12,963 bases of DNA from Maricaulis sp. (GTDB lineage: Bacteria; Pseudomonadota; Alphaproteobacteria; Caulobacterales; Maricaulaceae). The notes under the pieces are model-generated. The model was not told the DNA's origin. It ran no database searches and saw only the letters and a list, made by a program, of their open reading frames with translations. The stretch spans positions 1 to 12,963 of the forward strand of contig NZLV01000189.1 of the NCBI GenBank assembly GCA_002694345.1. The letters run 5' to 3'. Numbering within the stretch: position 1 is the first letter of the stretch; every line of letters begins with the position of its first letter. A program made the translations under genes and the position numbers. This document shows, one piece after another, positions 6,642-12,944 of this stretch.

Positions 6642-7726
6642 GCCTTCATGAAGTCGGCCAGCGCCTCGACGAGGCGGCGGTTTTCGTCTTCCTTGCCGAC
6701 CGTCGCGCGCAGCGCATTCGGCAGGCCATAGGGTTCCACACCCCGGATGATCAGGCCCTTGGAGGTCAGATAGGCATCGGCGTCTGCCGCTGTCTTGCCC
6801 GGCGTTTCGGGGAAGTGGATCAGCACGAAATTGCAAACACTGGGGGTGACTTCCAGGCCCAGTCCACCGATCTGCTGGCGCAGCCAGTCGACCCATTTCG
6901 CATTGTGCTCGGCGGACTGGCGCATGAAGTCGCGATCCTGGATCGCGGCGGTGCCGGCTTCGATGGCGGGCAGGTTCACATTGAACGGACCCCGCACACG
7001 GTGCAGCACGTCGATGATGGAGCGGTGGCCATAGGCCCAGCCCAGACGGGCCCCGGCCAGGCCGTGAATCTTGGAGAAGGTACGCGTCACGACGACATCA
7101 TCGCGCTCGCGCGCCAGTTCCAGACCGGCATTGTAGTCCGCGGCATCCACGAATTCGGCATAGGCCGCGTCGATCACCAGCAGGGTGGAGGCCGGAAGCG
7201 CATCGCGCAGACGGCGGATTTCCGCGTCGGAAATATAGGTACCGGTCGGGTTGTTCGGATTGGCAATGAAGACGATGCGCGCATCATCCCCGGCTGCCGC
7301 GATCACCGCATCCACATCCGTGGTGTAATTCTGCTCCGGCGCGGAGACGAGCTCGGCCCCGCTCTGCATGGCCACCAGACGATAGACCAGGAAGCCGTAT
7401 TGCGACTGGACGACCTTGTCGCCCGGATTGAGATAGGCCTTGCCCAGAAGCTGCAGGATCTCGTCGGAGCCACAGCCGCAGACGATGTTTTCCGCTTCCA
7501 GGCCTTCTTCCTTCGCGATGGCTTCGCGCAGCTTGGTGGCGCCGCCATCGGGATAGAGATGCAGGCGCGAGGCCGAGGCCTCGAAGGCTTCCGCAGCCTT
7601 GGGCGAACAGCCCAGCGCGTTCTCGTTCGAGGACAATTTCACCGGGTTGGCTATGCCAGGCGCTTCCGACGAGCCGGGCTTGTACGGGCGAATGTCGAGA
7701 ATGCCGTCGCGAGGCTGAATACCCAT
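6638..7726 (-). CDS. hisC: Histidinol-phosphate aminotransferase
   Basis: A 362-aa fold-type I PLP enzyme. Start ATG at 7726 with GAGGA about 6 nt upstream. Visible motifs are the substrate-arm SSNENALG (32-39), NPNNPTG (156-162), D186-AAY (PLP nitrogen), and S218-K219-IHGLAGARLGW with the Schiff-base Lys219. It converts imidazole-acetol phosphate and glutamate to L-histidinol phosphate and 2-oxoglutarate in the cytosol. No other his gene is nearby. Lone HisC copies in alphaproteobacteria may also serve as aromatic (Tyr/Phe) aminotransferases. It lies 9 nt downstream of the methyltransferase gene in the same direction, so they are probably co-transcribed. Confidence 0.93.
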   Translation of the reverse strand: MGIQPRDGILDIRPYKPGSSEAPGIANPVKLSSNENALGCSPKAAEAFEASASRLHLYPDGGATKLREAIAKEEGLEAENIVCGCGSDEILQLLGKAYLNPGDKVVQSQYGFLVYRLVAMQSGAELVSAPEQNYTTDVDAVIAAAGDDARIVFIANPNNPTGTYISDAEIRRLRDALPASTLLVIDAAYAEFVDAADYNAGLELARERDDVVVTRTFSKIHGLAGARLGWAYGHRSIIDVLHRVRGPFNVNLPAIEAGTAAIQDRDFMRQSAEHNAKWVDWLRQQIGGLGLEVTPSVCNFVLIHFPETPGKTAADADAYLTSKGLIIRGVEPYGLPNALRATVGKEDENRRLVEALADFMKA

Positions 7727-7735
7727 GGAATGTCC

Positions 7736-8494
7736 TCAGATTTTGGGCGTCCGGTTGGACTGGTGATGGGGAGATAGCGCGGGGCGGCTCTGTCCTTCAA
7801 GAGCGCGGGCCCGCACAGGTGCAGCCCGGCCGGAGGGACGGATGGCGCCGGTATGCTTGACGGCCTCGGCGAGGATCACGCCGCCCAGCCCTGGCCAGAC
7901 ATGTTCGCCGGCCTCTTCCCAGAGCTTGGCGATGCGCGAATGATTGGCCCAGTTCCAGGGCGGAGCGTAGAGCGCGCGCGACCAGGCCGTGGGTTCCAAC
8001 AGGGCGTCTTCCAGGACGCGGGATATCTGGTGGCGGGTGAAGGGGCGGCCATGACCGAAGGGCGTCTTGTCGGACAAGGCCCACACACCGGTCCGCGATG
8101 TCGTCACCAGCATGAGCCGGCCCTCCGGCGCCATGACACGCCAGACTTCGCGCAGGAGTGCCGGCAAAGCCTCAGCCTCCTCAAGGGCATGGACCAGAAG
8201 AATGCGATCGAACAGGGCTTCGGGAAACGGCAGGCGCATCTCGTCGCCCAGCGCCACGGGTGCCTCGCCGGCGGCGGGGATAATCGCCCCCTGTCCGGCC
8301 GGCATGAAGGAGATGCAACGCCTCGCTTCGGCCTGCAACGGCGTGAGATAGGGCGTGGCATAACCCAGGCCCAGAACATCCAGACCTTTGGTGTCCGGCC
8401 ATAGCGCCTCGATCCGCCGGCCGATCATGCGGCGGGCGGTTTGCCCCTTGCGGCTGGCATAGAAGCGATTGAGTTCACTGGCATCATGGCGCAC
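7736..8494 (-). CDS. Class I SAM-dependent methyltransferase-like protein
   Basis: A 252-aa protein starting at a GTG (8494) with GGGAG 8 nt upstream; no in-frame ATG is near. The N-terminus (residues 1-25, FYASRKGQTARRMI) resembles a widespread alphaproteobacterial methyltransferase group. Motif I is the atypical GLDVLGLGYATPYL (37-50) instead of D-x-G-x-G-x-G. A Methyltransf_11-like segment LPFPEALFDRILLVHALEEA covers 88-107, and EVWRVMAPEGRLMLV is the post-core strand region. Substrate unknown. It is co-directional with hisC (9-nt gap) and divergent from gloB (71-bp gap). The C-terminal 35 residues are Pro/Arg-rich and look disordered. Confidence 0.82.
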   Translation of the reverse strand: MRHDASELNRFYASRKGQTARRMIGRRIEALWPDTKGLDVLGLGYATPYLTPLQAEARRCISFMPAGQGAIIPAAGEAPVALGDEMRLPFPEALFDRILLVHALEEAEALPALLREVWRVMAPEGRLMLVTTSRTGVWALSDKTPFGHGRPFTRHQISRVLEDALLEPTAWSRALYAPPWNWANHSRIAKLWEEAGEHVWPGLGGVILAEAVKHTGAIRPSGRAAPVRARALEGQSRPALSPHHQSNRTPKI

Positions 8495-8565
8495 TGGCCA
8501 TACTCCCGGTCCATGGCCTACACATCGTGGTCAGGCCCACACTAGCGAAACCGGCGATTTGGACA

Positions 8566-9336
8566 ATGAGCACGCTTGAAATCCGGCAATTTCCTTGCCT
8601 GTCAGACAATTACGGCTTCCTCATCCATGACCCGGACACGGGTGAAACAGTGGTGATCGACACGCCCGATGCCAAGGCCATCGAGGCAGAAGCCGCAGCC
8701 GCTGGCTGGACCATCACCCAGATCTGGAACACGCATCATCACTGGGATCATGCCGGGGGCAATACCGAGCTGAAAACGACCACCGGCGCGCACGTGGTGG
8801 CACCAAAAGCGGATCAGAACCGCATCGAAAGTGTCGACCAATGGGTCCAGGATGGCGACACGGTCATGCTAGGCCAGCATCAGGCGCGTGTCTATTTCAC
8901 ACCGGGACACACACTCGGCCATGTCTGCTATCATTTTCCCGACCAGAAGATCGCCTTCGTCGGCGACACCCTCTTTGCCCTGGGTTGCGGACGCTTGTTC
9001 GAAGGTTCGCCGGAGCAGATGTGGGACAGTCTCTCCCGCCTTATGGACTGGCCGGACGAGACGAAGATCTATTGCGCCCATGAGTACACCCAATCGAACG
9101 CTGCCTTTGCGCTGAGCGTGGATCCGGACAATCGCGATCTTCAGGCCTATGCCGCCCAGGTCGAGGCGGAACGGGCGCGGGGCGAACCGACCGTGCCGAC
9201 CACAATCGGTGCCGAGAAAGCCGCCAATCCCTTCCTGCGAGCCAGCGACCCGGCACTGCGGGCCCGGCTGGGACTGGAAGCGGCGAGCGATGCCGAAGTT
9301 TTCGCGGAAGTCCGCCGCCGCAAGGACCATTTCTGA
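8566..9336 (+). CDS. gloB: Hydroxyacylglutathione hydrolase (glyoxalase II)
   Basis: A 256-aa metallo-beta-lactamase-fold enzyme. The ATG at 8566 gives the usual family N-terminus (MSTLEIRQFPCLSDNYGF); an upstream GTG at 8527 would add 13 atypical residues. Metal ligands are visible in THHHWDH (56-62), His115 (TPGHTLGH), Asp134 (GDTLFALGCGRLFEG) and His172 (CAHEYT). The C-terminal glutathione-binding HAGH_C part ends in RRRKDHF. It hydrolyses S-D-lactoylglutathione to D-lactate and glutathione in methylglyoxal detoxification. The cupin gene follows after 2 nt. Confidence 0.95.
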   Translation: MSTLEIRQFPCLSDNYGFLIHDPDTGETVVIDTPDAKAIEAEAAAAGWTITQIWNTHHHWDHAGGNTELKTTTGAHVVAPKADQNRIESVDQWVQDGDTVMLGQHQARVYFTPGHTLGHVCYHFPDQKIAFVGDTLFALGCGRLFEGSPEQMWDSLSRLMDWPDETKIYCAHEYTQSNAAFALSVDPDNRDLQAYAAQVEAERARGEPTVPTTIGAEKAANPFLRASDPALRARLGLEAASDAEVFAEVRRRKDHF

Positions 9337-9338
9337 CC

Positions 9339-9770
9339 ATGGACACGCAAGCCCAGACCCTCATCGACACATTGGACATGCAGCCGCACCCGGAAGGCGG
9401 CTGGTATGTCGAGACTTTCCGGGATGAGGCCGGACCGGATGGCCGGTCCCGCTCGACGGCGATCTATTTCCTGCTGCCCGAGGGCGCGGTCTCGCACTGG
9501 CACCGGGTCGATGCGGTGGAGACCTGGCACTGGTATGCCGGCGCACCGCTGGACTTGGCGATCAGCGAAGATGCCCGTGCAGTCGAGACGCTGAGACTGG
9601 GACCGGACATTCTTGGGGGCGAGCGTCCCCAGGGTGTGGTGCCGACGGGGGCATGGCAAAGCGCCCGTTCCACGGGAGCGTGGACGCTGGTTGGCTGCAC
9701 CGTCGCACCGGGTTTCCAGTTTGAGGGATTTGAGCTGGCGCCGCCGGACTGGGCACCGGGCCCGGCCTAG
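9339..9770 (+). CDS. Cupin, DUF985 family
   Basis: A 143-aa protein, full length for the family. HPEGGWYVETFR (17-28) and SHWHRVDAVETWHWYAG (51-67) are the conserved cupin/DUF985 segments, supplying candidate metal ligands His53, His55 and Glu61. Later VGCTVAPGFQFEGFELA closes the barrel. The biochemical role is unknown; relatives bind metal or sugar-like ligands. The ATG lies 2 nt after the gloB stop, so the two are almost surely co-transcribed and coupled. It ends tail-to-tail with the next gene through a shared CTAG. Confidence 0.88.
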   Translation: MDTQAQTLIDTLDMQPHPEGGWYVETFRDEAGPDGRSRSTAIYFLLPEGAVSHWHRVDAVETWHWYAGAPLDLAISEDARAVETLRLGPDILGGERPQGVVPTGAWQSARSTGAWTLVGCTVAPGFQFEGFELAPPDWAPGPA

Positions 9771-10492
9771 CTGTTGACCAGGGTCTCTGCGATATAGGTC
9801 GAGCTGGGACGACCGGCATAGCCCAGCAGGGGCGCAATCACGACGACCAGCGCATTGCCCTCGCGATAGGCAGAAGGTTGCTCGCCCAGCACGATATTGA
9901 TCTGTTCGACGTCGCGGAAACGGCGGCGGTCACCATTCGCCATGGCGAAGGCCCGCTCGATCATGGCGAGCGTGTCGAACTGAACACCCAGCCCCGCGCG
10001 CGGCGCCGGCGAGTATTCGACCTGGACATTGCGATTGAGGTCATAGGCCAGATTGCCGACCAGATCCTGGGCACGGTCGCGCACTTCGCCGGGCGAACGC
10101 GGCGCCGGGGTCAGCGCGCCGGACGGGCTGGCGAATTCGACGATCACGCCATTGGGCGCATCCAGCGGGAAATAGGTCGCGCCGCCCAGCCCGGTGATCC
10201 GGATCACTTCACGACCGGTATCGGTAATGTAGGCGGTGCCGCCACCGGGCGCCCGGTTGGGATAGAGAACCAGGACTTCCGCATCCACCGCATCGCGTTC
10301 GCGCAACAGGGCGGCTTCGCCGGACCGGTCGAACAGGAAGAAGTCCCCGGTATCGGCCCGCTGGTACCAGCCGGTCATCTCTGCCGAGCGGTCATTGCGC
10401 AGCAAGCGGTCCCGCAGCGGGTTGGGCTGCAGGGCGTAGACGGCACCGGCGAACAGCACGGCGGTCAATATGGCAACAAGAAATCGCGTCAT
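9767..10492 (-). CDS. Exported protein of unknown function, resembling DUF4908
   Basis: A 241-aa protein from the ATG at 10492; an in-frame TTG at 10516 would add eight basic residues. The N-terminus (MTRFLVAILTAVLFAGAVYA) looks like a signal peptide or anchor, with possible cleavage after Ala20. The remaining 220 residues are soluble-looking, without Cys or membrane spans. I suspect the DUF4908 family found in Caulobacterales-type genomes, from memory and overall look; no catalytic motif is apparent. It starts 56 nt after phaB in the same direction, so it may be in that transcript, but the subject matter differs. No strong ribosome-binding site is visible. Confidence 0.7.
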   Translation of the reverse strand: MTRFLVAILTAVLFAGAVYALQPNPLRDRLLRNDRSAEMTGWYQRADTGDFFLFDRSGEAALLRERDAVDAEVLVLYPNRAPGGGTAYITDTGREVIRITGLGGATYFPLDAPNGVIVEFASPSGALTPAPRSPGEVRDRAQDLVGNLAYDLNRNVQVEYSPAPRAGLGVQFDTLAMIERAFAMANGDRRRFRDVEQINIVLGEQPSAYREGNALVVVIAPLLGYAGRPSSTYIAETLVNS

Positions 10493-10548
10493 CCCGAGCT
10501 TCTTATTCTTCCGCAAGAGGGCAAATTTGGGGCAAGACCTGAATTTCT

Positions 10549-11274
10549 TCAGACCATGTACTGCCCGCCATTCGCCGTCAGGGTCGAGCCCGTCATGAAA
10601 GCGGCGGCGTCACTGCACAGGAAAGCCGTCAGCGCGCCGATCTCCTCGGCCTCGCCGAGACGGCCGGCGGGAATGCCGGACACGATCTTGTCCAGGACGG
10701 CTTCCGGAACGGCAGACACCATTTCCGTGGCGATATAGCCCGGGCAGATCGCATTCACGGTGATGCCCTTGGCCGCATTTTCCTGGGCCAGCGCCTTGGT
10801 GAAACCGATCACGCCAGCCTTGGCGGCGGAATAATTCACCTGGCCCATCTGACCCTTTTGGCCATTGATCGAGGAAATGTTGACGATGCGGCCCCAGCCG
10901 CGTTCGCGCATGCCCAGGATCAGGGGACGGGTGCAGTTGAACAGACTGTCCAGATCCACACTCATCACCTCGCGCCAGTGTTCCCGGCTCATCTTGTGAA
11001 ACATGCCGTCGCGCGTGATCCCGGCATTGTTGACGAGGATGTCGATGGGCGCGCCCAGCGCCTGCTCGGCCTCGGCCAGTCCGGCCTGGCAAGCGGCATA
11101 GTCGCCGACATCGAACTTCACCACGCCAATGCCGGTATTGTCGGCAAAGGCGCGAGCGGCCTCGTCATTACCGGCATAATTGGCAATCACCCGGTGTCCG
11201 GCTGCGCTCAGTGCCTGACTGATCGCTGCCCCGATCCCGCGGGTTCCACCGGTCACGATCGCCGTGCGTGTCAT
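10549..11274 (-). CDS. phaB: Acetoacetyl-CoA reductase (SDR family)
   Basis: A 241-aa protein from the ATG at 11274, preceded by GGGGGATGGA; the longer upstream frame is not protein-like. It has the cofactor loop TGGTRGIG (8-15), NNAG (82-85) and catalytic Ser135, Tyr148 and Lys152 (YSAAK). INGQKGQMGQVNY (136-148) is typical of PhaB rather than FabG. PGYIATEMV follows, and the protein ends GGQYMV, as PhaB enzymes do. It reduces acetoacetyl-CoA with NADPH to (R)-3-hydroxybutyryl-CoA, the precursor of polyhydroxybutyrate. It is divergent from the polymer-responsive regulator phaR. phaA and phaC are not in the window. Confidence 0.93.
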   Translation of the reverse strand: MTRTAIVTGGTRGIGAAISQALSAAGHRVIANYAGNDEAARAFADNTGIGVVKFDVGDYAACQAGLAEAEQALGAPIDILVNNAGITRDGMFHKMSREHWREVMSVDLDSLFNCTRPLILGMRERGWGRIVNISSINGQKGQMGQVNYSAAKAGVIGFTKALAQENAAKGITVNAICPGYIATEMVSAVPEAVLDKIVSGIPAGRLGEAEEIGALTAFLCSDAAAFMTGSTLTANGGQYMV

Positions 11275-11346
11275 TCCATCCCCCATCGCCTGCGGCTTTG
11301 TCCGTCTGGCGTTTTTGGCCGTTTTGCCTTCGCGCTTGCAGCACAC

Positions 11347-11372
11347 CCTGTCATGGGCGTACACCTGTCATG
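11347..11372. promoter_or_regulatory. 17-bp-spaced direct repeat in the phaB-phaR divergent region
   Basis: CCTGTCATG occurs exactly at 11347-11355 and 11364-11372, a 17-bp period, in the 172-bp gap between phaB and phaR. On the minus strand each copy reads CATGACAGG. An inverted pair GGGCGT (11355-11360)/ACGCCC (11383-11388) overlaps. TTGCAGCAC at 11336-11344 resembles half of the TGC-rich operators described for PhaR proteins. Binding by PhaR or another regulator is inferred. I see no clear promoter. Confidence 0.45.
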
Positions 11373-11446
11373 AAATATCAACACGCCCGTGTCGAGCAAG
11401 AACGAAACGACACAAAAAGAAAGGGCGTGCCACAGGGGAGTAAGCG

Positions 11447-12055
11447 GTGACCAAATCGAACGGGAAATCGTCGGAAATCGTCATCAAGAAATATGCGAAC
11501 CGGCGTCTCTACGACACGTCGACCAGCCAGTATGTGACGTTGGACTATCTCAGGGACCTGGTGAAGAAGGGCACGGACTTCCAGGTCATCGACGCCAAGA
11601 GCGGTGAGGATCTCACGCGTGGCGTCCTCGCCCAGATCATTTTTGAAGAGGAATCGCGCGGGGCCAATCTTCTGCCCGTCGAATTCCTGCGCCAATTGAT
11701 CGGCTTCTACGGCGACAGCCTGCAAAGCGTCGTGCCAGGCTATCTGCAAATGTCGATGAATTCCTTCTCCCAGCAACAGGAGGAATTCCGCGACCGCATG
11801 ACCGAGGCGATGACGTCGCCCCAGGCCTCCATGGCCATGATCGAGGAACAGACCCGCCGCAACATGGAAATGTTCGGCCAGGCCATGCGCATGTTCTCGC
11901 CCTTCACGGCCGCGGCCGGTGCGGCGCCGGCCTCCGGCGAGACGGCCCCTGCCGCCGAGACCGCCGAGAAGGAAAGCGATGACGTCTCGGCCATGCGCGA
12001 AGAGCTGGACGCGATGCGTGCCAAGCTGGACCAGCTGCTCGACAGCAAGAAATAG
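11447..12055 (+). CDS. phaR: Polyhydroxyalkanoate synthesis repressor PhaR
   Basis: A 202-aa protein starting at a GTG (11447) with AGGGGAG 6 nt upstream. Residues 10-70 form the PHB/PHA accumulation regulator DNA-binding domain (IVIKKYANRRLYDT..., VTLDYLRDLVKKG, DFQVIDAKSGEDLTRGVLAQIIFE). Residues about 76-115 match the PHB_acc polymer-binding segment. An Ala/Pro/Glu linker (about 157-177) and a short C-terminal coiled coil (about 180-200) follow. In known systems PhaR represses phasin genes and its own gene and is released when it binds nascent polymer granules. It is divergent from phaB and ends in a strong terminator. Confidence 0.95.
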   Translation: MTKSNGKSSEIVIKKYANRRLYDTSTSQYVTLDYLRDLVKKGTDFQVIDAKSGEDLTRGVLAQIIFEEESRGANLLPVEFLRQLIGFYGDSLQSVVPGYLQMSMNSFSQQQEEFRDRMTEAMTSPQASMAMIEEQTRRNMEMFGQAMRMFSPFTAAAGAAPASGETAPAAETAEKESDDVSAMREELDAMRAKLDQLLDSKK

Positions 12056-12115
12056 CCGGTCCCGGCACAGCCCGGCCAAGTCCCGGGCCGCTTTAACACT
12101 TTCGTATCGAATTGA

Positions 12116-12154
12116 GCCAGCCGGCCCGTTTTGCGGGCCGGCTGGTGTGCTTTT
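12116..12154 (+). terminator. Strong terminator after phaR
   Basis: CCAGCCGGCCCG (12117-12128) pairs perfectly with 12134-12145 around a TTTTG loop, and G12116 can add a G-T pair. A short TGTGC stretch and TTTT follow. It lies about 60 nt after the phaR stop. Confidence 0.8.
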
Positions 12155-12191
12155 ACAACCCGTAAACCGTATTTTTGCCCGAAAATCGTGG

Positions 12192-12206
12192 TTAACCTCT
12201 CATTAA
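12192..12206 (+). promoter_or_regulatory. Full CtrA-type box, TTAA-N7-TTAA
   Basis: TTAA at 12192-12195 and TTAA at 12203-12206 are separated by exactly 7 bases, the consensus spacing of the alphaproteobacterial cell-cycle regulator CtrA. The left half reads TTAACC, its preferred form. TTAA is rare in this GC-rich window. The box ends 31 nt before the ATG of the 110-aa gene. If the right half overlaps a -35 element, transcription would start close to that ATG. A half-site, TTAAC, lies at 12093-12097. Confidence 0.65.
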
Positions 12207-12237
12207 GAGTTGGCATCGCGCTTGCGATGAAGAGGGC

Positions 12238-12570
12238 ATGACCACGATCCGCAACGCATATCCTGTCCCGACCCCGACCAGCCGCCGTATCGCGCCGGCC
12301 GGTCGTGCACGCGGATCGAATGATCGTCCGCCGCGGCAGGACGCAGCGATGTCTCCTGTCCCGACCCCGCATTCGACCGAGCGTGAAAGCGCCCGCTCCT
12401 ATGTGCGCTCGCGTCCTGCCACGGCGGAAGTCATGGTCCAGATCATTGGTGATGCCCCGCGCCGCGGCCTGAAGGCCGAGGCCAGCGAGGTGGAACGCTT
12501 CCGCCGCACCTATGAACAAGCCGCCCAGCCCCTGCGCTCCAGCGCGCCGAAATGGGAGCGCTGCGCATGA
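12238..12570 (+). CDS. Small basic protein of unknown function
   Basis: A 110-aa protein from the ATG at 12238. GAAGAGGG directly precedes the ATG with only 1 nt between, so the start signal is tight. Residues 1-60 are Pro/Arg/Ser-rich and probably disordered, with PVPTP at 9-13 and 40-44 encoded by a 16-bp direct DNA repeat. The C-terminal half looks folded: AEVMVQIIGDAPRRGLKAE (63-81), then a helix EVERFRRTYEQA (84-95). I recall similar short 'QxxGxxxxRGL' proteins annotated as hypothetical in alphaproteobacteria; no function is known to me. Its stop overlaps the next start (ATGA). It lies under the CtrA box and upstream of a terminator. Confidence 0.7.
   Translation: MTTIRNAYPVPTPTSRRIAPAGRARGSNDRPPRQDAAMSPVPTPHSTERESARSYVRSRPATAEVMVQIIGDAPRRGLKAEASEVERFRRTYEQAAQPLRSSAPKWERCA
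12261..12369 (+). repeat. 16-bp in-frame direct repeat pair
   Basis: TCCTGTCCCGACCCCG occurs at 12261-12276 and 12354-12369, offset 93 bp (31 codons). Both copies encode PVPTP in the small gene. This could be a trace of an internal duplication. Confidence 0.7.
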
Positions 12571-12653
12571 GCCTCTCCGTCATGACCTCCCGCAAATTCG
12601 GCTTCTGGATCGATGTCAGCCTCGGCGCCGGATTGCTGTTCGTGCTGCTTTAG
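12567..12653 (+). CDS. Putative 28-aa hydrophobic small protein
   Basis: The 28-codon frame starts at an ATG that overlaps the stop of the 110-aa gene (ATGA, 12567-12570). GGGAG (12554-12558) lies 8 nt upstream. The product MSLSVMTSRKFGFWIDVS (1-18) continues into a hydrophobic end, LGAGLLFVLL (19-28), with basic residues Arg9 and Lys10 before the hydrophobic part. It could be a short membrane-associated peptide. Ten nt after the stop an intrinsic terminator begins. Coupled start, Shine-Dalgarno sequence and terminator spacing support a real gene, but such a short frame could be chance. Confidence 0.55.
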   Translation: MSLSVMTSRKFGFWIDVSLGAGLLFVLL

Positions 12654-12662
12654 CGCTGAAGG

Positions 12663-12686
12663 AGCCGCCTGATGGGCGGCTTTTTT
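12663..12686 (+). terminator. Rho-independent terminator of the small-protein unit
   Basis: AGCCGCC (12663-12669) pairs with GGCGGCT (12675-12681) around a TGATG loop, followed by a run of six T (12681-12686). A textbook intrinsic terminator 10 nt after the 28-aa frame. Confidence 0.9.
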
Positions 12687-12713
12687 GTGCGCAGCATTCA
12701 ACTCACCCTCACC

Positions 12714-12806
12714 CGTCATCCCCCGGCTTGTCCGGAGGACCTCACCCAACCCGCCAACAGGTGAGCGCAGGTCCCCCGGATGCCTTGCGGGCCCCGTGGG
12801 ATGACG
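12714..12806. repeat. REP-like palindromic intergenic element
   Basis: CGTCATCCC (12714-12722) is the inverted partner of GGGATGACG (12798-12806). Inside, TCCGGAGGACCT (12731-12742) pairs with AGGTCCCCCGGA (12769-12780) at 11 of 12 positions, and CTCAC (12741-12745) faces GTGAG (12761-12765). The CGTCATCCC...CCGG ends resemble dispersed palindromic repeats I know from alphaproteobacterial intergenic regions. Copy number cannot be judged from one window. Confidence 0.6.
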
Positions 12807-12839
12807 CGGAGTTGGGTTTTACAAAACAAAACCTATTTC

Positions 12840-12867
12840 TCCCGGAAGCGCGCAGCGCTGTCCGGGA
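12840..12867. repeat. Second palindromic element, nested hairpin
   Basis: TCCCGGA (12840-12846) pairs with TCCGGGA (12861-12867). Nested AGCGC (12847-12851) pairs with GCGCT (12855-12859) around a GCA loop, leaving one bulged G. It is probably part of the same repeat-rich spacer. A third small hairpin, CGGAC/GTCCG (12910-12914/12919-12923), follows. I see no gene in 12687-12963. Confidence 0.55.
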
Positions 12868-12944
12868 CCAACTGGAAGCTCATCGCTTGGGAATGCGTTC
12901 GGTAGGCCCCGGACCTTCGTCCGAGGGAAATCGAGATAACCAAC

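Noticed and set aside
6815..7777. 320-codon plus-strand frame opposite hisC
   Set aside because: A shadow frame of hisC, which has all PLP-enzyme motifs on the minus strand.
9878..10738. 286-codon plus-strand frame across the DUF4908-like and phaB genes
   Set aside because: It spans two minus-strand genes and their gap, has no domain-like features and is rich in the residues typical of antisense translation.
12510..12749. 79-codon minus-strand frame across the small-protein unit and its terminator
   Set aside because: It runs through an intrinsic terminator and a palindromic repeat, and no family resemblance is visible.
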